Shown here piece by piece: positions 1 to 5,992 of a stretch of DNA of 14,258 nucleotides (positions are counted from its first letter, which is position 1; every line of letters begins with the position of its first letter). Below the pieces are notes generated by a model. It was not told the DNA's origin. It worked only from the letters and a program-made list of their open reading frames with translations, and ran no database searches. The stretch is taken from contig CAUQYP010000102.1 in the NCBI GenBank assembly GCA_963522035.1, positions 1 through 14,258 of the forward strand. The letters are read 5' to 3'. A program made the position numbers and the translations under genes. The stretch is from Noviherbaspirillum_A sp963522035 (GTDB lineage: Bacteria > Pseudomonadota > Gammaproteobacteria > Burkholderiales > Burkholderiaceae_D).

Positions 1-7
1 GCCGTCT

Positions 8-231
8 AACGGGGATCCACGTCAAAGGCAGCGTCAAAGGCAGCGTCAAAAGCAAAAGCAAAAGCAAAAGCAACGGCAACGGCAACGGCAACGACAACGG
101 CAACTGTCGCTGCGCGGAACAGCAACGGCAACTGTCGCTGCGCGGAACAGCAACGGCAACTGTCGCTGCGCGGAACGGCAACGGCAACTGTCGCTGCGCG
201 GAACGGCAACGGCAACTGTCGCTGCGCGCAA
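8..231. repeat. Left compound repeat: head, hexamer array and 28-bp tandem array
   Basis: Three layers run left to right. A 31-base head (8-38) starts AACGGGGATCCACGTCAAA and contains a 12-base unit, GTCAAAGGCAGC, repeated at 21-32 and 33-44. Next are hexamers: CAAAAG four times (47-70), then CAACGG three times, CAACGA and CAACGG (71-100). Then comes a 28-base tandem unit whose 25-base core begins CAACGGCAACTGTCGCTGCG, starting at 95, 123, 151, 179 and 207. Spacers between cores are CAG or CGG, and the last core has one substitution. The period is not a multiple of three and all frames are low complexity, so I read it as non-coding. The same layers occur inverted at the right edge. Its function is unknown; a dispersed intergenic repeat family is the likeliest reading. 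Confidence 0.9.
95..231. repeat. 28-bp tandem repeat, five units
   Basis: Units start exactly 28 bases apart at 95, 123, 151, 179 and 207. The 25-base core is identical in units 1 to 4 and has a single G-to-C change near the end of unit 5. The 3-base linkers are CAG (after units 1 and 2) and CGG (after units 3 and 4). There is no unique spacer sequence, which excludes a CRISPR array. The near identity of units points to recent expansion by slippage or unequal exchange. Confidence 0.92.
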
Positions 232-279
232 CAATCAATATCGCTTGCAGGCCGCCTGGCAGGTCAGCATGAATCTACT

Positions 280-1050
280 CTAGAAAGCGTGCTGGTATGA
301 AACGACCACCCGATACCGGGGCGACTCGCTGTTCAAGCCGGCGCCTGCGCCGACACCGATGACATCCTTGGGTCCCAGGGCCTGGCGCAAGCCGATCTCG
401 GCAATCTTGTCGACCTTTCCCGGTTCGTCCTGCTGCTCATGGATATAGTCGGCGACAAGGGCGCGCTCCTGCGTCAACGCGTGGCTGTAGCCGAAGATCA
501 CGCCGTAGCGGTTTTTCCGGTCACCAGGTTCTGCCCTGGCGTTCCGGTGCCACAGCCCGTTGAAGTGGACGCGGCCAGCGCTTCCGGCCAGGCTCCGGCT
601 GGCAATGAATGCGAGCCGGGTATCGACGCCCCTGCTGTTGCTTCCGGTGGGAAGTTCGGCCCTCGCGCTGACAGCGATCGAAGGCCACCAGCTTGTGCCG
701 GTTTCCTTGTAGAGGCGGCTGAACAGGGTGAGGCTGATATCGCCGCTGCCGGTATGCGGAGCCGACCCGAAAAGCTTGGGCGAGGCGATGGAAACATGGG
801 CATCCTGCGCGAAACCATATTTGAATTCCGGCTGGAATTCGCCGAGGCGGTCACCTTCTCCGGTGCGTTCATAGGAGGACGATATCTCCAGCTCCTTGCT
901 GCGATAACTGGTCGGTTCCGCGTCCTCGACCCGCAATGGCGCACTGCCGGACAATCCGGACGGGTCGGCTGCAGAGGGTAAGGGCAGCAGGAACAGGGGA
1001 AGGATCAAGGGGGACGTGACGCGCCATGCCGGGATTTTCATTATTGTCAT
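280..1050 (-). CDS. Putative outer-membrane beta-barrel protein (MetA-pathway/transporter-like)
   Basis: A 256-residue protein with a cleavable signal peptide (hydrophobic core about 12-25, likely cut after PSAA near residue 28). It has no other hydrophobic helix. The rest consists of alternating short strands and turns and ends in VVVSYQHAF; a terminal Phe preceded by alternating hydrophobics is the usual outer-membrane barrel insertion signal. The overall style resembles the uncharacterised 'MetA-pathway of phenol degradation' or transporter-annotated barrels of Proteobacteria. That family call is recall, not a search. The start is either 1050 or the in-frame ATG at 1041; neither has a strong ribosome site. 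It lies 54 bases downstream of the CAP gene on the same strand, so the two are probably co-transcribed. Substrate and role are unknown. Confidence 0.72.
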   Translation of the reverse strand: MTIMKIPAWRVTSPLILPLFLLPLPSAADPSGLSGSAPLRVEDAEPTSYRSKELEISSSYERTGEGDRLGEFQPEFKYGFAQDAHVSIASPKLFGSAPHTGSGDISLTLFSRLYKETGTSWWPSIAVSARAELPTGSNSRGVDTRLAFIASRSLAGSAGRVHFNGLWHRNARAEPGDRKNRYGVIFGYSHALTQERALVADYIHEQQDEPGKVDKIAEIGLRQALGPKDVIGVGAGAGLNSESPRYRVVVSYQHAF

Positions 1051-1104
1051 TAAGGTGGGGGATTAAATTACGCGATATGCAAGGCGCAAGGTATGACGCT
1101 GCGC

Positions 1105-1977
1105 TCAGCGGCGGGTACCGAACACCTGCGTCCAGTAGATCAGCAAGTCACTGTCCTGGTTCACCGCATGGGCAGCGCCCATCTGGGTAAAACGCGGATT
1201 CATGATGTTCGCGCAATGTCCCGGACTGGAGAGCCATCCATCGACGGCGGCCCGGGCCGAGCCTTGCCCTGCTGCGATGTTCTCGCCGATGCGTTGCCAG
1301 CGGTAGCCGGCCCGCTGCGCACGCTCGCCGGCGTGGCTTCCGTCCCTGGCCTTGTGCGCCAGGTAATTCCTGGCGGCCATGTCCTTGCTATGGGCGCGTG
1401 AAGCTTCCGCCAGCGCCGCATTCCACCCAAGCCGTGGCGCCGCAGGGTAGCGTTTTGCGCCGCACGTGCGTGCCTGCGCGCGAGCGGCATTCGTCAGGTC
1501 GAGTATTTCCCTGCCTGCGCCGGCCAGCGCGGCCGGGTCCTGCGGAAGGCGCGGACGGGCCAGCACGATGCGCCAGGTAGTGCCCGTGCGGGAAATGCCG
1601 ATCAGGGTGTTGTCCGGCCTGGCGAGCAGCTTGCAGTATTGGCCCCGAAGCACCCGCATTGCCGCGCCCGCGCTCGATACGCCCGATAGTGAAATCGCTT
1701 CCATGCTGGCAATGTGCAGCCCTGCGCTTCTCAACGCCTGCTCGGCGCCTTGCGCCAGGTCGACGTTCGCCAGCCTGGGTTCCGGCGACAAGGGTCCGGC
1801 GGCCGCGGGCACGCTTCCTTCGCATGCGTCCGGCGACTGGCGGTAGGCGTTGATCAGGTGGAGGAGGCGCTCCTGTTCCTGTGCCTGGGCAGGCGCGTGC
1901 TGGAGGGCCATCGACAGCAGCAGGTACGTGCAAGCTCGCCGAAACGTTTGATTATGCTTTTCAATCATCATGCTCAT
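1105..1977 (-). CDS. Secreted CAP-domain (SCP-like/YkwD-type) protein with a degenerate N-terminal CAP copy
   Basis: A 290-residue protein counted from the ATG at 1975-1977; ATGs at 1971 and 1968 are equally possible and sit better behind a GGGAA motif. A signal peptide covers about 1-33 (hydrophobic 17-30, cleavage near AQAQ). The C-terminal CAP domain (about 157-290) has H196 (RAHSKDM), GENIA with E232, SPGHCANIM with H254, and YWTQVFG near the end. This is the usual CAP cavity set. Residues 37-142 look like a decayed copy: LLHLINAYRQSPDAC matches ILDLTNAARAQARTC, and the GQYC of 112-115 sits where GHC is in the C-terminal copy, with the His replaced. Cysteines pair up (52/115 and 172/255). 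CAP proteins are extracytoplasmic and functionally diverse; the role here is unknown. The frame stays open upstream to 2244, but that extension lacks a signal peptide and runs through the Fur box, so it was not used. Confidence 0.85.
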   Translation of the reverse strand: MSMMIEKHNQTFRRACTYLLLSMALQHAPAQAQEQERLLHLINAYRQSPDACEGSVPAAAGPLSPEPRLANVDLAQGAEQALRSAGLHIASMEAISLSGVSSAGAAMRVLRGQYCKLLARPDNTLIGISRTGTTWRIVLARPRLPQDPAALAGAGREILDLTNAARAQARTCGAKRYPAAPRLGWNAALAEASRAHSKDMAARNYLAHKARDGSHAGERAQRAGYRWQRIGENIAAGQGSARAAVDGWLSSPGHCANIMNPRFTQMGAAHAVNQDSDLLIYWTQVFGTRR

Positions 1978-2035
1978 TTCCCATGGGTCCACGCCTGTGC
2001 TGCCGGTCCGGCCTGATCGTCGAAACAACATGCCT

Positions 2036-2070
2036 GACGGTTTATACAACACCGTCTCGCCGCGTAACAA
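2036..2070 (-). promoter_or_regulatory. Candidate promoter with overlapping palindrome, upstream of the CAP gene
   Basis: Read on the minus strand, TTGTTA (2065-2070) and TATAAA (2041-2046) are separated by 18 bases. This fits a sigma-70 promoter about 60 bases ahead of the CAP start. A perfect inverted repeat GACGGT-N9-ACCGTC (2036-2056) covers the -10 element and could be a repressor site. Both motifs were read by eye; the palindrome is exact and the promoter match is moderate. Confidence 0.4.
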
Positions 2071-2198
2071 GCCGGTTCGGGATTGCTTTCCGCGCGGATC
2101 GCCGCGACCAGGGTGCGCGCGGGCCGGGCGCGGAGTGATGAAAATTGCCGTTCGCGGAGAGTTCCGGCGAACAAAACGTGCGGAATGTATGTGGCGGC

Positions 2199-2229
2199 TT
2201 GCCACGTCGTAAGGAACTCTGGTTATAAT
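2199..2229 (+). promoter_or_regulatory. Candidate sigma-70 promoter of the PepSY operon
   Basis: TTGCCA (2199-2204, five of six to consensus) is followed after 19 bases by a perfect TATAAT (2224-2229). The spacer is longer than the optimal 17. The -10 hexamer runs directly into the Fur-like palindrome, so repressor binding would occlude the start region. The predicted transcript would begin near 2236 and have a leader of about 180 bases before the PepSY start. Confidence 0.55.
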
Positions 2230-2245
2230 GAGAATGCTTCTCATT
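2227..2245. promoter_or_regulatory. Fur box
   Basis: The 19-base palindrome AATGAGAATGCTTCTCATT consists of perfect 8-base arms around TGC. With the preceding bases it also reads as tATAAT-GAGAAT hexamers facing an inverted TTCTCATT arm, the array form of Fur sites in gamma- and betaproteobacteria. It overlaps the -10 of the promoter that faces the PepSY membrane protein, a family often repressed by Fur. It is about 250 bases from the CAP start, so control of that gene is less likely. Confidence 0.75.
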
Positions 2246-2304
2246 TGTATTTCGATCCGATACCCCGGTTCGCGCTTCCTATTCCAAGTCTGAAAGGTTT
2301 TTTT

Positions 2305-2418
2305 ATGGTCTCAAGTCACGACGCCAGCCCTCAAGGCAGCCGGCGACTGTCCCCGCTTGTCCGGCACAGCATGCAGCGCCGGCAATCCGGCGCTGCGGCA
2401 GGCGGGTTCGCGCGATGA
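2305..2418 (+). CDS. Possible 37-residue leader ORF ahead of the PepSY gene
   Basis: An ATG at 2305 follows GAAAGG by 7 bases, a better ribosome site than the one in front of the PepSY gene. The frame runs 37 codons (MVSSHDASPQ to GGFAR) and stops at TGA 2416-2418, inside the ATGATG that starts the PepSY gene. The stop and start overlap suggests translational coupling. The peptide is Ser/Arg/Gly-rich, has no recognisable domain and spans a strong hairpin (2373-2396). It may be a regulatory uORF rather than a functional protein, or may not be translated at all. Confidence 0.35.
   Translation: MVSSHDASPQGSRRLSPLVRHSMQRRQSGAAAGGFAR
2373..2396 (+). promoter_or_regulatory. Perfect 10-bp hairpin upstream of the PepSY start
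   Basis: GCAGCGCCGG (2373-2382), loop CAAT, CCGGCGCTGC (2387-2396): an uninterrupted, very GC-rich stem ending 18 bases before the PepSY ATG. No T run follows, so it is not a canonical intrinsic terminator. Its position inside the leader ORF and just ahead of the weak ribosome site fits a translation or mRNA-stability element. That role is inference. Confidence 0.6.
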
Positions 2419-3542
2419 TGGCCTCCTCTACCCTGCGCGCATGGTCGGCGGTCCACAAGTGGAGCAGCCTGGTGTGCACGGGCTTCATGCTGCTGCTGTG
2501 CCTGACCGGGCTGCCGCTGATCTTCCATCATGAAATCGAGGAGTTCCTGGGCGACGGGTTCACCCCGGCGACGGTGCCGGCCGGCGCGCCGATGGCCAAT
2601 CTCGACGAAGTGCTCGACGCAGCCCGCTCCCGCCATCCCGGCAAGGCGGTGGCCTTTGTCGGCGACGTCACCGGCGACGGCTACTGGTATGTGAACCTCA
2701 TAGGCACGCCCCAGAGTGCGGGCCGGGCCACCGTGGTAGTCGACTATCACACCGCGCAAGTGCTGGGCGAACCCAAGGACGACGGCGGCTTCATGCATAT
2801 CGTCGAGCGGCTGCACATCGACCTGTTCGCCGGCTTGCCGGGCAAGTTGTTCCTGGGAGCGATGGCCCTGCTGTTGCTGGTGGCGATCGTGTCGGGCGTC
2901 GTGCTGTACGCGCCCTTCATGCGGCGGATCGCCTTCGGCACCGTGCGGCGCGACCGGCCCGCACGCACCACCTGGCTGGACCTGCACAACCTGCTGGGCA
3001 TCGTCACCCTGGTCTGGGCTTTCGTGGTCGGCGCTACGGGCATGATCAATACCCTGGAATCGCAGCTGATCGGGCTGTGGCGCGACGACCAGATGGCCGA
3101 CATGGTGGCCGCGCACAAGGACCTGCCACCGGTGCGGCAGCCCGGTTCGCTGCAGGCGGCGGTGTCGGCGGCGCAAGCGCTGGAGCCAGGCATGCAACTG
3201 GGATTCGTCGGTTTCCCCGGCTCCCGGATGTCGAGCCCGCACCACTATGCGGTGTTCATGCGCGGCACCGAACCGCTCACTGCGCGGCTGCTCAAGCCGG
3301 TGCTGGTGGACGCGGAAACCGGCCGCGTGACGGATAGCCGGGACATGCCCTGGTATATGACGGCGCTGCTGTTGTCGCAGCCGCTGCACTTCGGCGACTA
3401 CGGCGGCATGCCGCTGAAAATACTGTGGGCGGTGCTGGACGTGATCACCATCGTGGTGCTGGGTAGCGGCCTTTTCCTCTGGGTACGCCGGCGCCAGGCC
3501 GTGCCGGCGGCGCCGAAACAGCGTGGAGCGCAGCCCGCATGA
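2415..3542 (+). CDS. PepSY-associated TM helix protein (PiuB/FoxB-like), putative siderophore or heme-iron reductase
   Basis: A 375-residue inner-membrane protein. Helices are at about 17-36, 147-166, 193-212 and 335-357, with two large periplasmic stretches (about 40-145 and 215-330) that carry PepSY-like repeats (for example 62-118, ending VVVDYHTAQVLGE, and 298-306, VDAETGRVT). Membrane-edge histidines typical of the PepSY_TM family are present: H14 (AVHKW), H38/H39, H128, H134 (ERLHIDLF), H191 (WLDLHNLLG) and H325 (QPLHFGDYGG). In the characterised member FoxB such histidines ligate hemes used to reduce ferric siderophores. Applying this here is inference. The start is ATG 2415 or 2418; the ribosome site is weak (GGCGGG). 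The Fur box upstream supports an iron role, and the gene overlaps the next one by ATGA. No TonB-dependent receptor lies in the window. Confidence 0.88.
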   Translation: MMASSTLRAWSAVHKWSSLVCTGFMLLLCLTGLPLIFHHEIEEFLGDGFTPATVPAGAPMANLDEVLDAARSRHPGKAVAFVGDVTGDGYWYVNLIGTPQSAGRATVVVDYHTAQVLGEPKDDGGFMHIVERLHIDLFAGLPGKLFLGAMALLLLVAIVSGVVLYAPFMRRIAFGTVRRDRPARTTWLDLHNLLGIVTLVWAFVVGATGMINTLESQLIGLWRDDQMADMVAAHKDLPPVRQPGSLQAAVSAAQALEPGMQLGFVGFPGSRMSSPHHYAVFMRGTEPLTARLLKPVLVDAETGRVTDSRDMPWYMTALLLSQPLHFGDYGGMPLKILWAVLDVITIVVLGSGLFLWVRRRQAVPAAPKQRGAQPA

Positions 3543-3730
3543 CGACGCCATCCGGATATAAACAACAATGGGCGATCTTTCGCGTCCCGCTCGTCCTTGC
3601 CCTGCTTACCGCAGTCGGGCTGGGCGCGGCGCTGCTCGGCGACGGCTGGCTCGACCTGCTGTCCTGGATTACGCTGAGCGTGCCACCGCTGGTGCTTGTT
3701 TGGGCGATCCGGCGCCGCGGTCCATCCTGA
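3539..3730 (+). CDS. Small two-helix inner-membrane protein, translationally coupled to the PepSY protein
   Basis: 63 residues with two predicted helices (about 15-33 and 39-56) separated by GDGWLD, and a basic tail (RRRGPS). The start overlaps the PepSY stop as ATGA, a strong sign of a real, coupled gene. Small proteins of this shape (a first helix, a GDGxxD turn, a second helix) commonly follow PepSY-TM genes in Fur-controlled operons, by recall. Its biochemical role is unknown; a subunit or assembly partner of the membrane reductase is an inference. Its last 62 bases overlap the convergent MocR gene. Confidence 0.72.
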   Translation: MTTPSGYKQQWAIFRVPLVLALLTAVGLGAALLGDGWLDLLSWITLSVPPLVLVWAIRRRGPS

Positions 3731-5159
3731 TTGGCGCCCCGGCGGCGTCCTCCACCAGCCGGCCCAGCCGGTTCACGCCGTCGGCGATGGCCTGGGTCCA
3801 CGGGTTCGCGCAGTTGATCCGGATATGGTCGCGCAGCCTGCCGGAGGCGGAGAACAGGGAGCCGGGCATGAAGGCGATGCCTTCCGCTATGGCAGCCGCA
3901 TGCAGGGGCAGCGCGTCGACGCCGTCGGGCAAGCGCACCCACAGCACGAAGCCGCCGCCGGGTTCGGAAACATGGCAGCCTGCCGGGAAAGACGACGCGA
4001 TGGCTTCCGCCATCTGCGCCAGTTGCCGGGAAAGCTGGCGCCGCATCGCGCGCAGCTGCTTGTCATAGCCGCTGCCGGCCAGGAAATCGGCAACGACCGC
4101 CTGCGGCAGATGGCTGCTGACGCCGCTCGATACGGTCTTCAGGAATTTCACCTTCTCCGTGTACTTGCCGGCCGCCACATAGCCGACCCGCAGGGCGGGG
4201 CTGATGGTTTTCGAATACGACGAGCAGCACAGCACATTGCCGGCCGTATCCCAGGCCTTGACCGGCCGCGGCCGCACGGCCGTGAAACAGAGGTCGCCGT
4301 AGATATCATCCTCGATCAGCGGGATGTCGTAGCGCGCCACCAGTTCGGCCAGGCGCTGCTTGTGATGGTCCGGCATGATGCTACCGATCGGATTATTGAC
4401 GTTGGGCACAAAAAGGCAGGCCTGGCACAGTCCCTCCCGGATCGACAGTTCCAGTGCGTCCAGCGACGGCCCGGTCTGGTGGTCCATCGGTATCTCGAGC
4501 GCTTTCAGGCCCAGGCTTTCCAGCAGTTGCAGCAGGACGAAATAGGTCGCCGACTCGACCGCCACCGTGTCGCCCGGTTTTGTCACGGCGCGCAGGCACA
4601 GGCTGATCGCTTCGGTGCAAGAAGCCGTGACGACGATCTCGTCCGCCTCCAGCCTTCCCCATGCCGAGGCCCGGCGCAGGATCTGCCGCAGGAGGCCAGG
4701 CTCGTTGATTTCAAAATACCGTGCATTGGCAAGCAGCCCGGGACTGCGTCTGGCGACCGTCGCGAGCGTGCGCCTGACCCTGTCGCCCGGCAGCATTTCC
4801 GGTGGCGGCAGGGCCGAGCCCAGCCCGACCCGGCCATGTCGTTCATGCGCATCGAGCACCTGCATCAGGCTGTTGCTGATCCCGACATAGGCCGGTTTTT
4901 CCACCTGGCGCAATGGCGCGACCGGCGCCAGCGTCCTGGTCCGGTGACGCACGTAAAACCCCGCCTGCGGTCGTGCCTCCACCAGGCCGCGATCTTCCAG
5001 CAGGCGCATCGCATGCATCACGGTGCTGATCGACAGCCGCTTCTGGAGCGAAAGCTGGCGCAAGGATGGCAGGCGCTCGCCCGGCCGGTAGACGCGTTGC
5101 GCAAGCAGTTGTTCAAGTTCGTCAGCGAGTTGTTCGTAGAGCAGCGGCATGGTGGTCAT
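3669..5159 (-). CDS. MocR-family transcriptional regulator (GntR wHTH fused to aminotransferase-like domain, YdcR-type)
   Basis: 496 residues. A GntR winged helix covers about 6-72 (ERLPSLRQLSLQKRLSISTV, with wing RPQAGFYVRHR). After a linker, a fold-type I aminotransferase domain covers about 110-475. PLP-site residues are visible: N256 (NVNNPIGS), D285/Y287 (EDDIYGD), the Schiff-base lysine K317 (SSYSKTISPALRVGY) and the substrate arginine R447 (HIRINCANPW). The length is normal for MocR proteins. These proteins use PLP or a PLP-amino-acid adduct as effector and often control the divergent neighbour, here the DUF2917-like gene. The start at 5157-5159 was chosen because the GntR domain begins at once; ATG 5148-5150 is an alternative, and no clear ribosome site exists. 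The extreme C terminus overlaps the convergent small membrane gene. Confidence 0.9.
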   Translation of the reverse strand: MTTMPLLYEQLADELEQLLAQRVYRPGERLPSLRQLSLQKRLSISTVMHAMRLLEDRGLVEARPQAGFYVRHRTRTLAPVAPLRQVEKPAYVGISNSLMQVLDAHERHGRVGLGSALPPPEMLPGDRVRRTLATVARRSPGLLANARYFEINEPGLLRQILRRASAWGRLEADEIVVTASCTEAISLCLRAVTKPGDTVAVESATYFVLLQLLESLGLKALEIPMDHQTGPSLDALELSIREGLCQACLFVPNVNNPIGSIMPDHHKQRLAELVARYDIPLIEDDIYGDLCFTAVRPRPVKAWDTAGNVLCCSSYSKTISPALRVGYVAAGKYTEKVKFLKTVSSGVSSHLPQAVVADFLAGSGYDKQLRAMRRQLSRQLAQMAEAIASSFPAGCHVSEPGGGFVLWVRLPDGVDALPLHAAAIAEGIAFMPGSLFSASGRLRDHIRINCANPWTQAIADGVNRLGRLVEDAAGAPIRMDRGAGSPKQAPAVARSA

Positions 5160-5187
5160 CGCAGGATTGTCGCCGGACCGGCGTTCC

Positions 5188-5227
5188 CGACCAAGATACA
5201 GCAACGCTGAATTTCGACCAGTACAGC
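5188..5227. promoter_or_regulatory. Candidate MocR operator: direct repeat CGACCA-N-TACAGC
   Basis: CGACCA-aga-TACAGC (5188-5202) recurs as CGACCA-g-TACAGC (5215-5227). The repeat lies between the divergent MocR and DUF2917-like starts, 29 to 68 bases upstream of the MocR ATG. MocR regulators such as GabR and PdxR generally bind direct repeats in such shared intergenic regions. The repeat is exact apart from a 2-base difference in the inner gap. Assignment to this regulator is inference. Confidence 0.4.
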
Positions 5228-5243
5228 CAGGCGAATCGGACAC

Positions 5244-5256
5244 TGTGACCATCACA
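5244..5256. promoter_or_regulatory. Small palindrome TGTGA-CCA-TCACA
   Basis: Perfect 5-base arms around CCA, in the middle of the MocR/DUF2917 intergenic region and 79 bases ahead of the DUF2917-like start. It resembles a short dyad operator, and the TGTGA...TCACA arms recall CRP/FNR-type half sites, although the 3-base gap is shorter than the 6 bases such sites need. The binding protein is unknown. Confidence 0.3.
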
Positions 5257-5334
5257 ATTCGTACCCGCTGCGTCTGTTGCCGCCCATGGCAAAGCCGTAC
5301 GCTGGTTTACGTCGAACAAGGCAGGAGGCGAGCG

Positions 5335-5709
5335 ATGAAAAACGGGAAAAGCGGTGTGCCGGAGCAAGGAAGGGAAGTAGCGTTGCGGGCAGGCCAGTTC
5401 CTGCGCATACGCAAGGGCGGCGGGTGCCGGGTGATCTGCCAGTCGGGCGTAGTCCTGGCGACTGCCAGCGGCGTCGCGCAAGACTTCGACCTGCATGCGC
5501 ACGGAGAATTCCTGCTGCCCAATGACGGCCTGGTGCTGATCGAGGCCATCGGCGATGCCGACTTGCTTCTGCATGGGCCGTCGCGCGCCGGCATTGGCTG
5601 GCGCGCTGCGGTTAACCGATTAACGCTGGCGCTTGCCAACGCAACCGGCGCTGGTACTTGTCCTTGCTTTTCGAGCCGCCATCGCACCGGCGATGCGCTC
5701 GACCATTGA
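5335..5709 (+). CDS. DUF2917-like (cupin-like) small protein
   Basis: 124 residues. The ATG at 5335 follows a near-perfect ribosome site (AGGAGG, 6 bases away), which decides the start against a longer open frame beginning at 5149. Residues 14-80 follow the DUF2917 pattern: a basic/hydrophobic strand (EVALRAGQFLRIRKGGG), a strand ending SGVVLATASG, DFDLHAHGEFLLPNDGLVLIEAIGDADL, then a variable tail. The usual Trp in the second strand is not present here. The fold is predicted to be a small beta-barrel. The molecular function is unknown, and no signal peptide or membrane helix is seen. Its divergent position next to the MocR gene suggests that regulator controls it. The family call is from recall of sequence style. 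Confidence 0.7.
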   Translation: MKNGKSGVPEQGREVALRAGQFLRIRKGGGCRVICQSGVVLATASGVAQDFDLHAHGEFLLPNDGLVLIEAIGDADLLLHGPSRAGIGWRAAVNRLTLALANATGAGTCPCFSSRHRTGDALDH

Positions 5710-5992
5710 TTTGAAATTAACTCGCTGCAGCTTGCCTGCCGCTCACGAAGGAAGTCCCGGTTGTCTTGACTCAACGCATGGACAATCGGGCAATTCAAAC
5801 CTAAATTGGCTGCTTGCCGCCGCGTCGTGGCAGTGGTCTTTGGATGGCGCAGCGCCCGCATGCCGGGCATGTGCGACGAAAGCTTGCTGCGCCGCATGCC
5901 TACGCGGTTTTCCCCAGCTTGCGGGACCGGCTTCAGTACGCCGCAGGCAACGCCTATGCTCAACATCACCGATCAACTCACGGAGAGACCTC
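5710..5992. other. Intergenic region upstream of dps
   Basis: 283 bases without a supportable gene. It holds a TTGACT hexamer (5766-5771) without a convincing -10 at the right distance, and a 5-bp hairpin GCCCG-catgc-CGGGC (5854-5868). The ribosome site of dps (GGAGAG, 5982-5987) is at its end. An open frame through the region in the dps register has no start signal and no family resemblance. I see no clear OxyR or Fur site. Confidence 0.5.

Noticed and set aside
95..231. CRISPR array
   Set aside because: Units follow each other with only 3-base linkers; there are no unique spacers and no cas genes.
6..234. Open frames of 60 to 70 residues across the left repeat, rich in Arg/Ala/Val/Cys
   Set aside because: They arise from the hexamer and 28-base repeats. 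Several frames are open at once, the unit is not a multiple of three, and no ribosome site precedes them.
1978..2244. N-terminal extension of the CAP protein up to 2244
   Set aside because: It would lose the signal peptide start and run through the Fur box and the palindromic promoter. The ATGs at 1968-1977 are followed directly by a signal peptide.
280..2244. Defence or toxin-antitoxin system in the left gene pair
   Set aside because: Neither the CAP protein nor the barrel protein has toxin, nuclease or immunity motifs. Both have export signals and fit envelope or secreted roles.
2331..3551. Antisense frame of about 406 codons over the PepSY gene
   Set aside because: A shadow frame typical of GC-rich DNA: His/Gln/Arg-rich composition, no domain. 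The sense gene has clear helices and motifs.
3696..5210. Antisense frame of about 504 codons over the MocR gene
   Set aside because: The sense strand has all MocR motifs; the antisense product is low-complexity Arg/Gln/His-rich.
5149..5334. Longer version of the DUF2917-like protein starting at 5149
   Set aside because: It would overlap the MocR start. A near-perfect ribosome site precedes the ATG at 5335.
5633..5992. Longer version of Dps starting at 5633
   Set aside because: The extra 120 residues have no Dps resemblance, and the ribosome site GGAGAG sits right before 5993.
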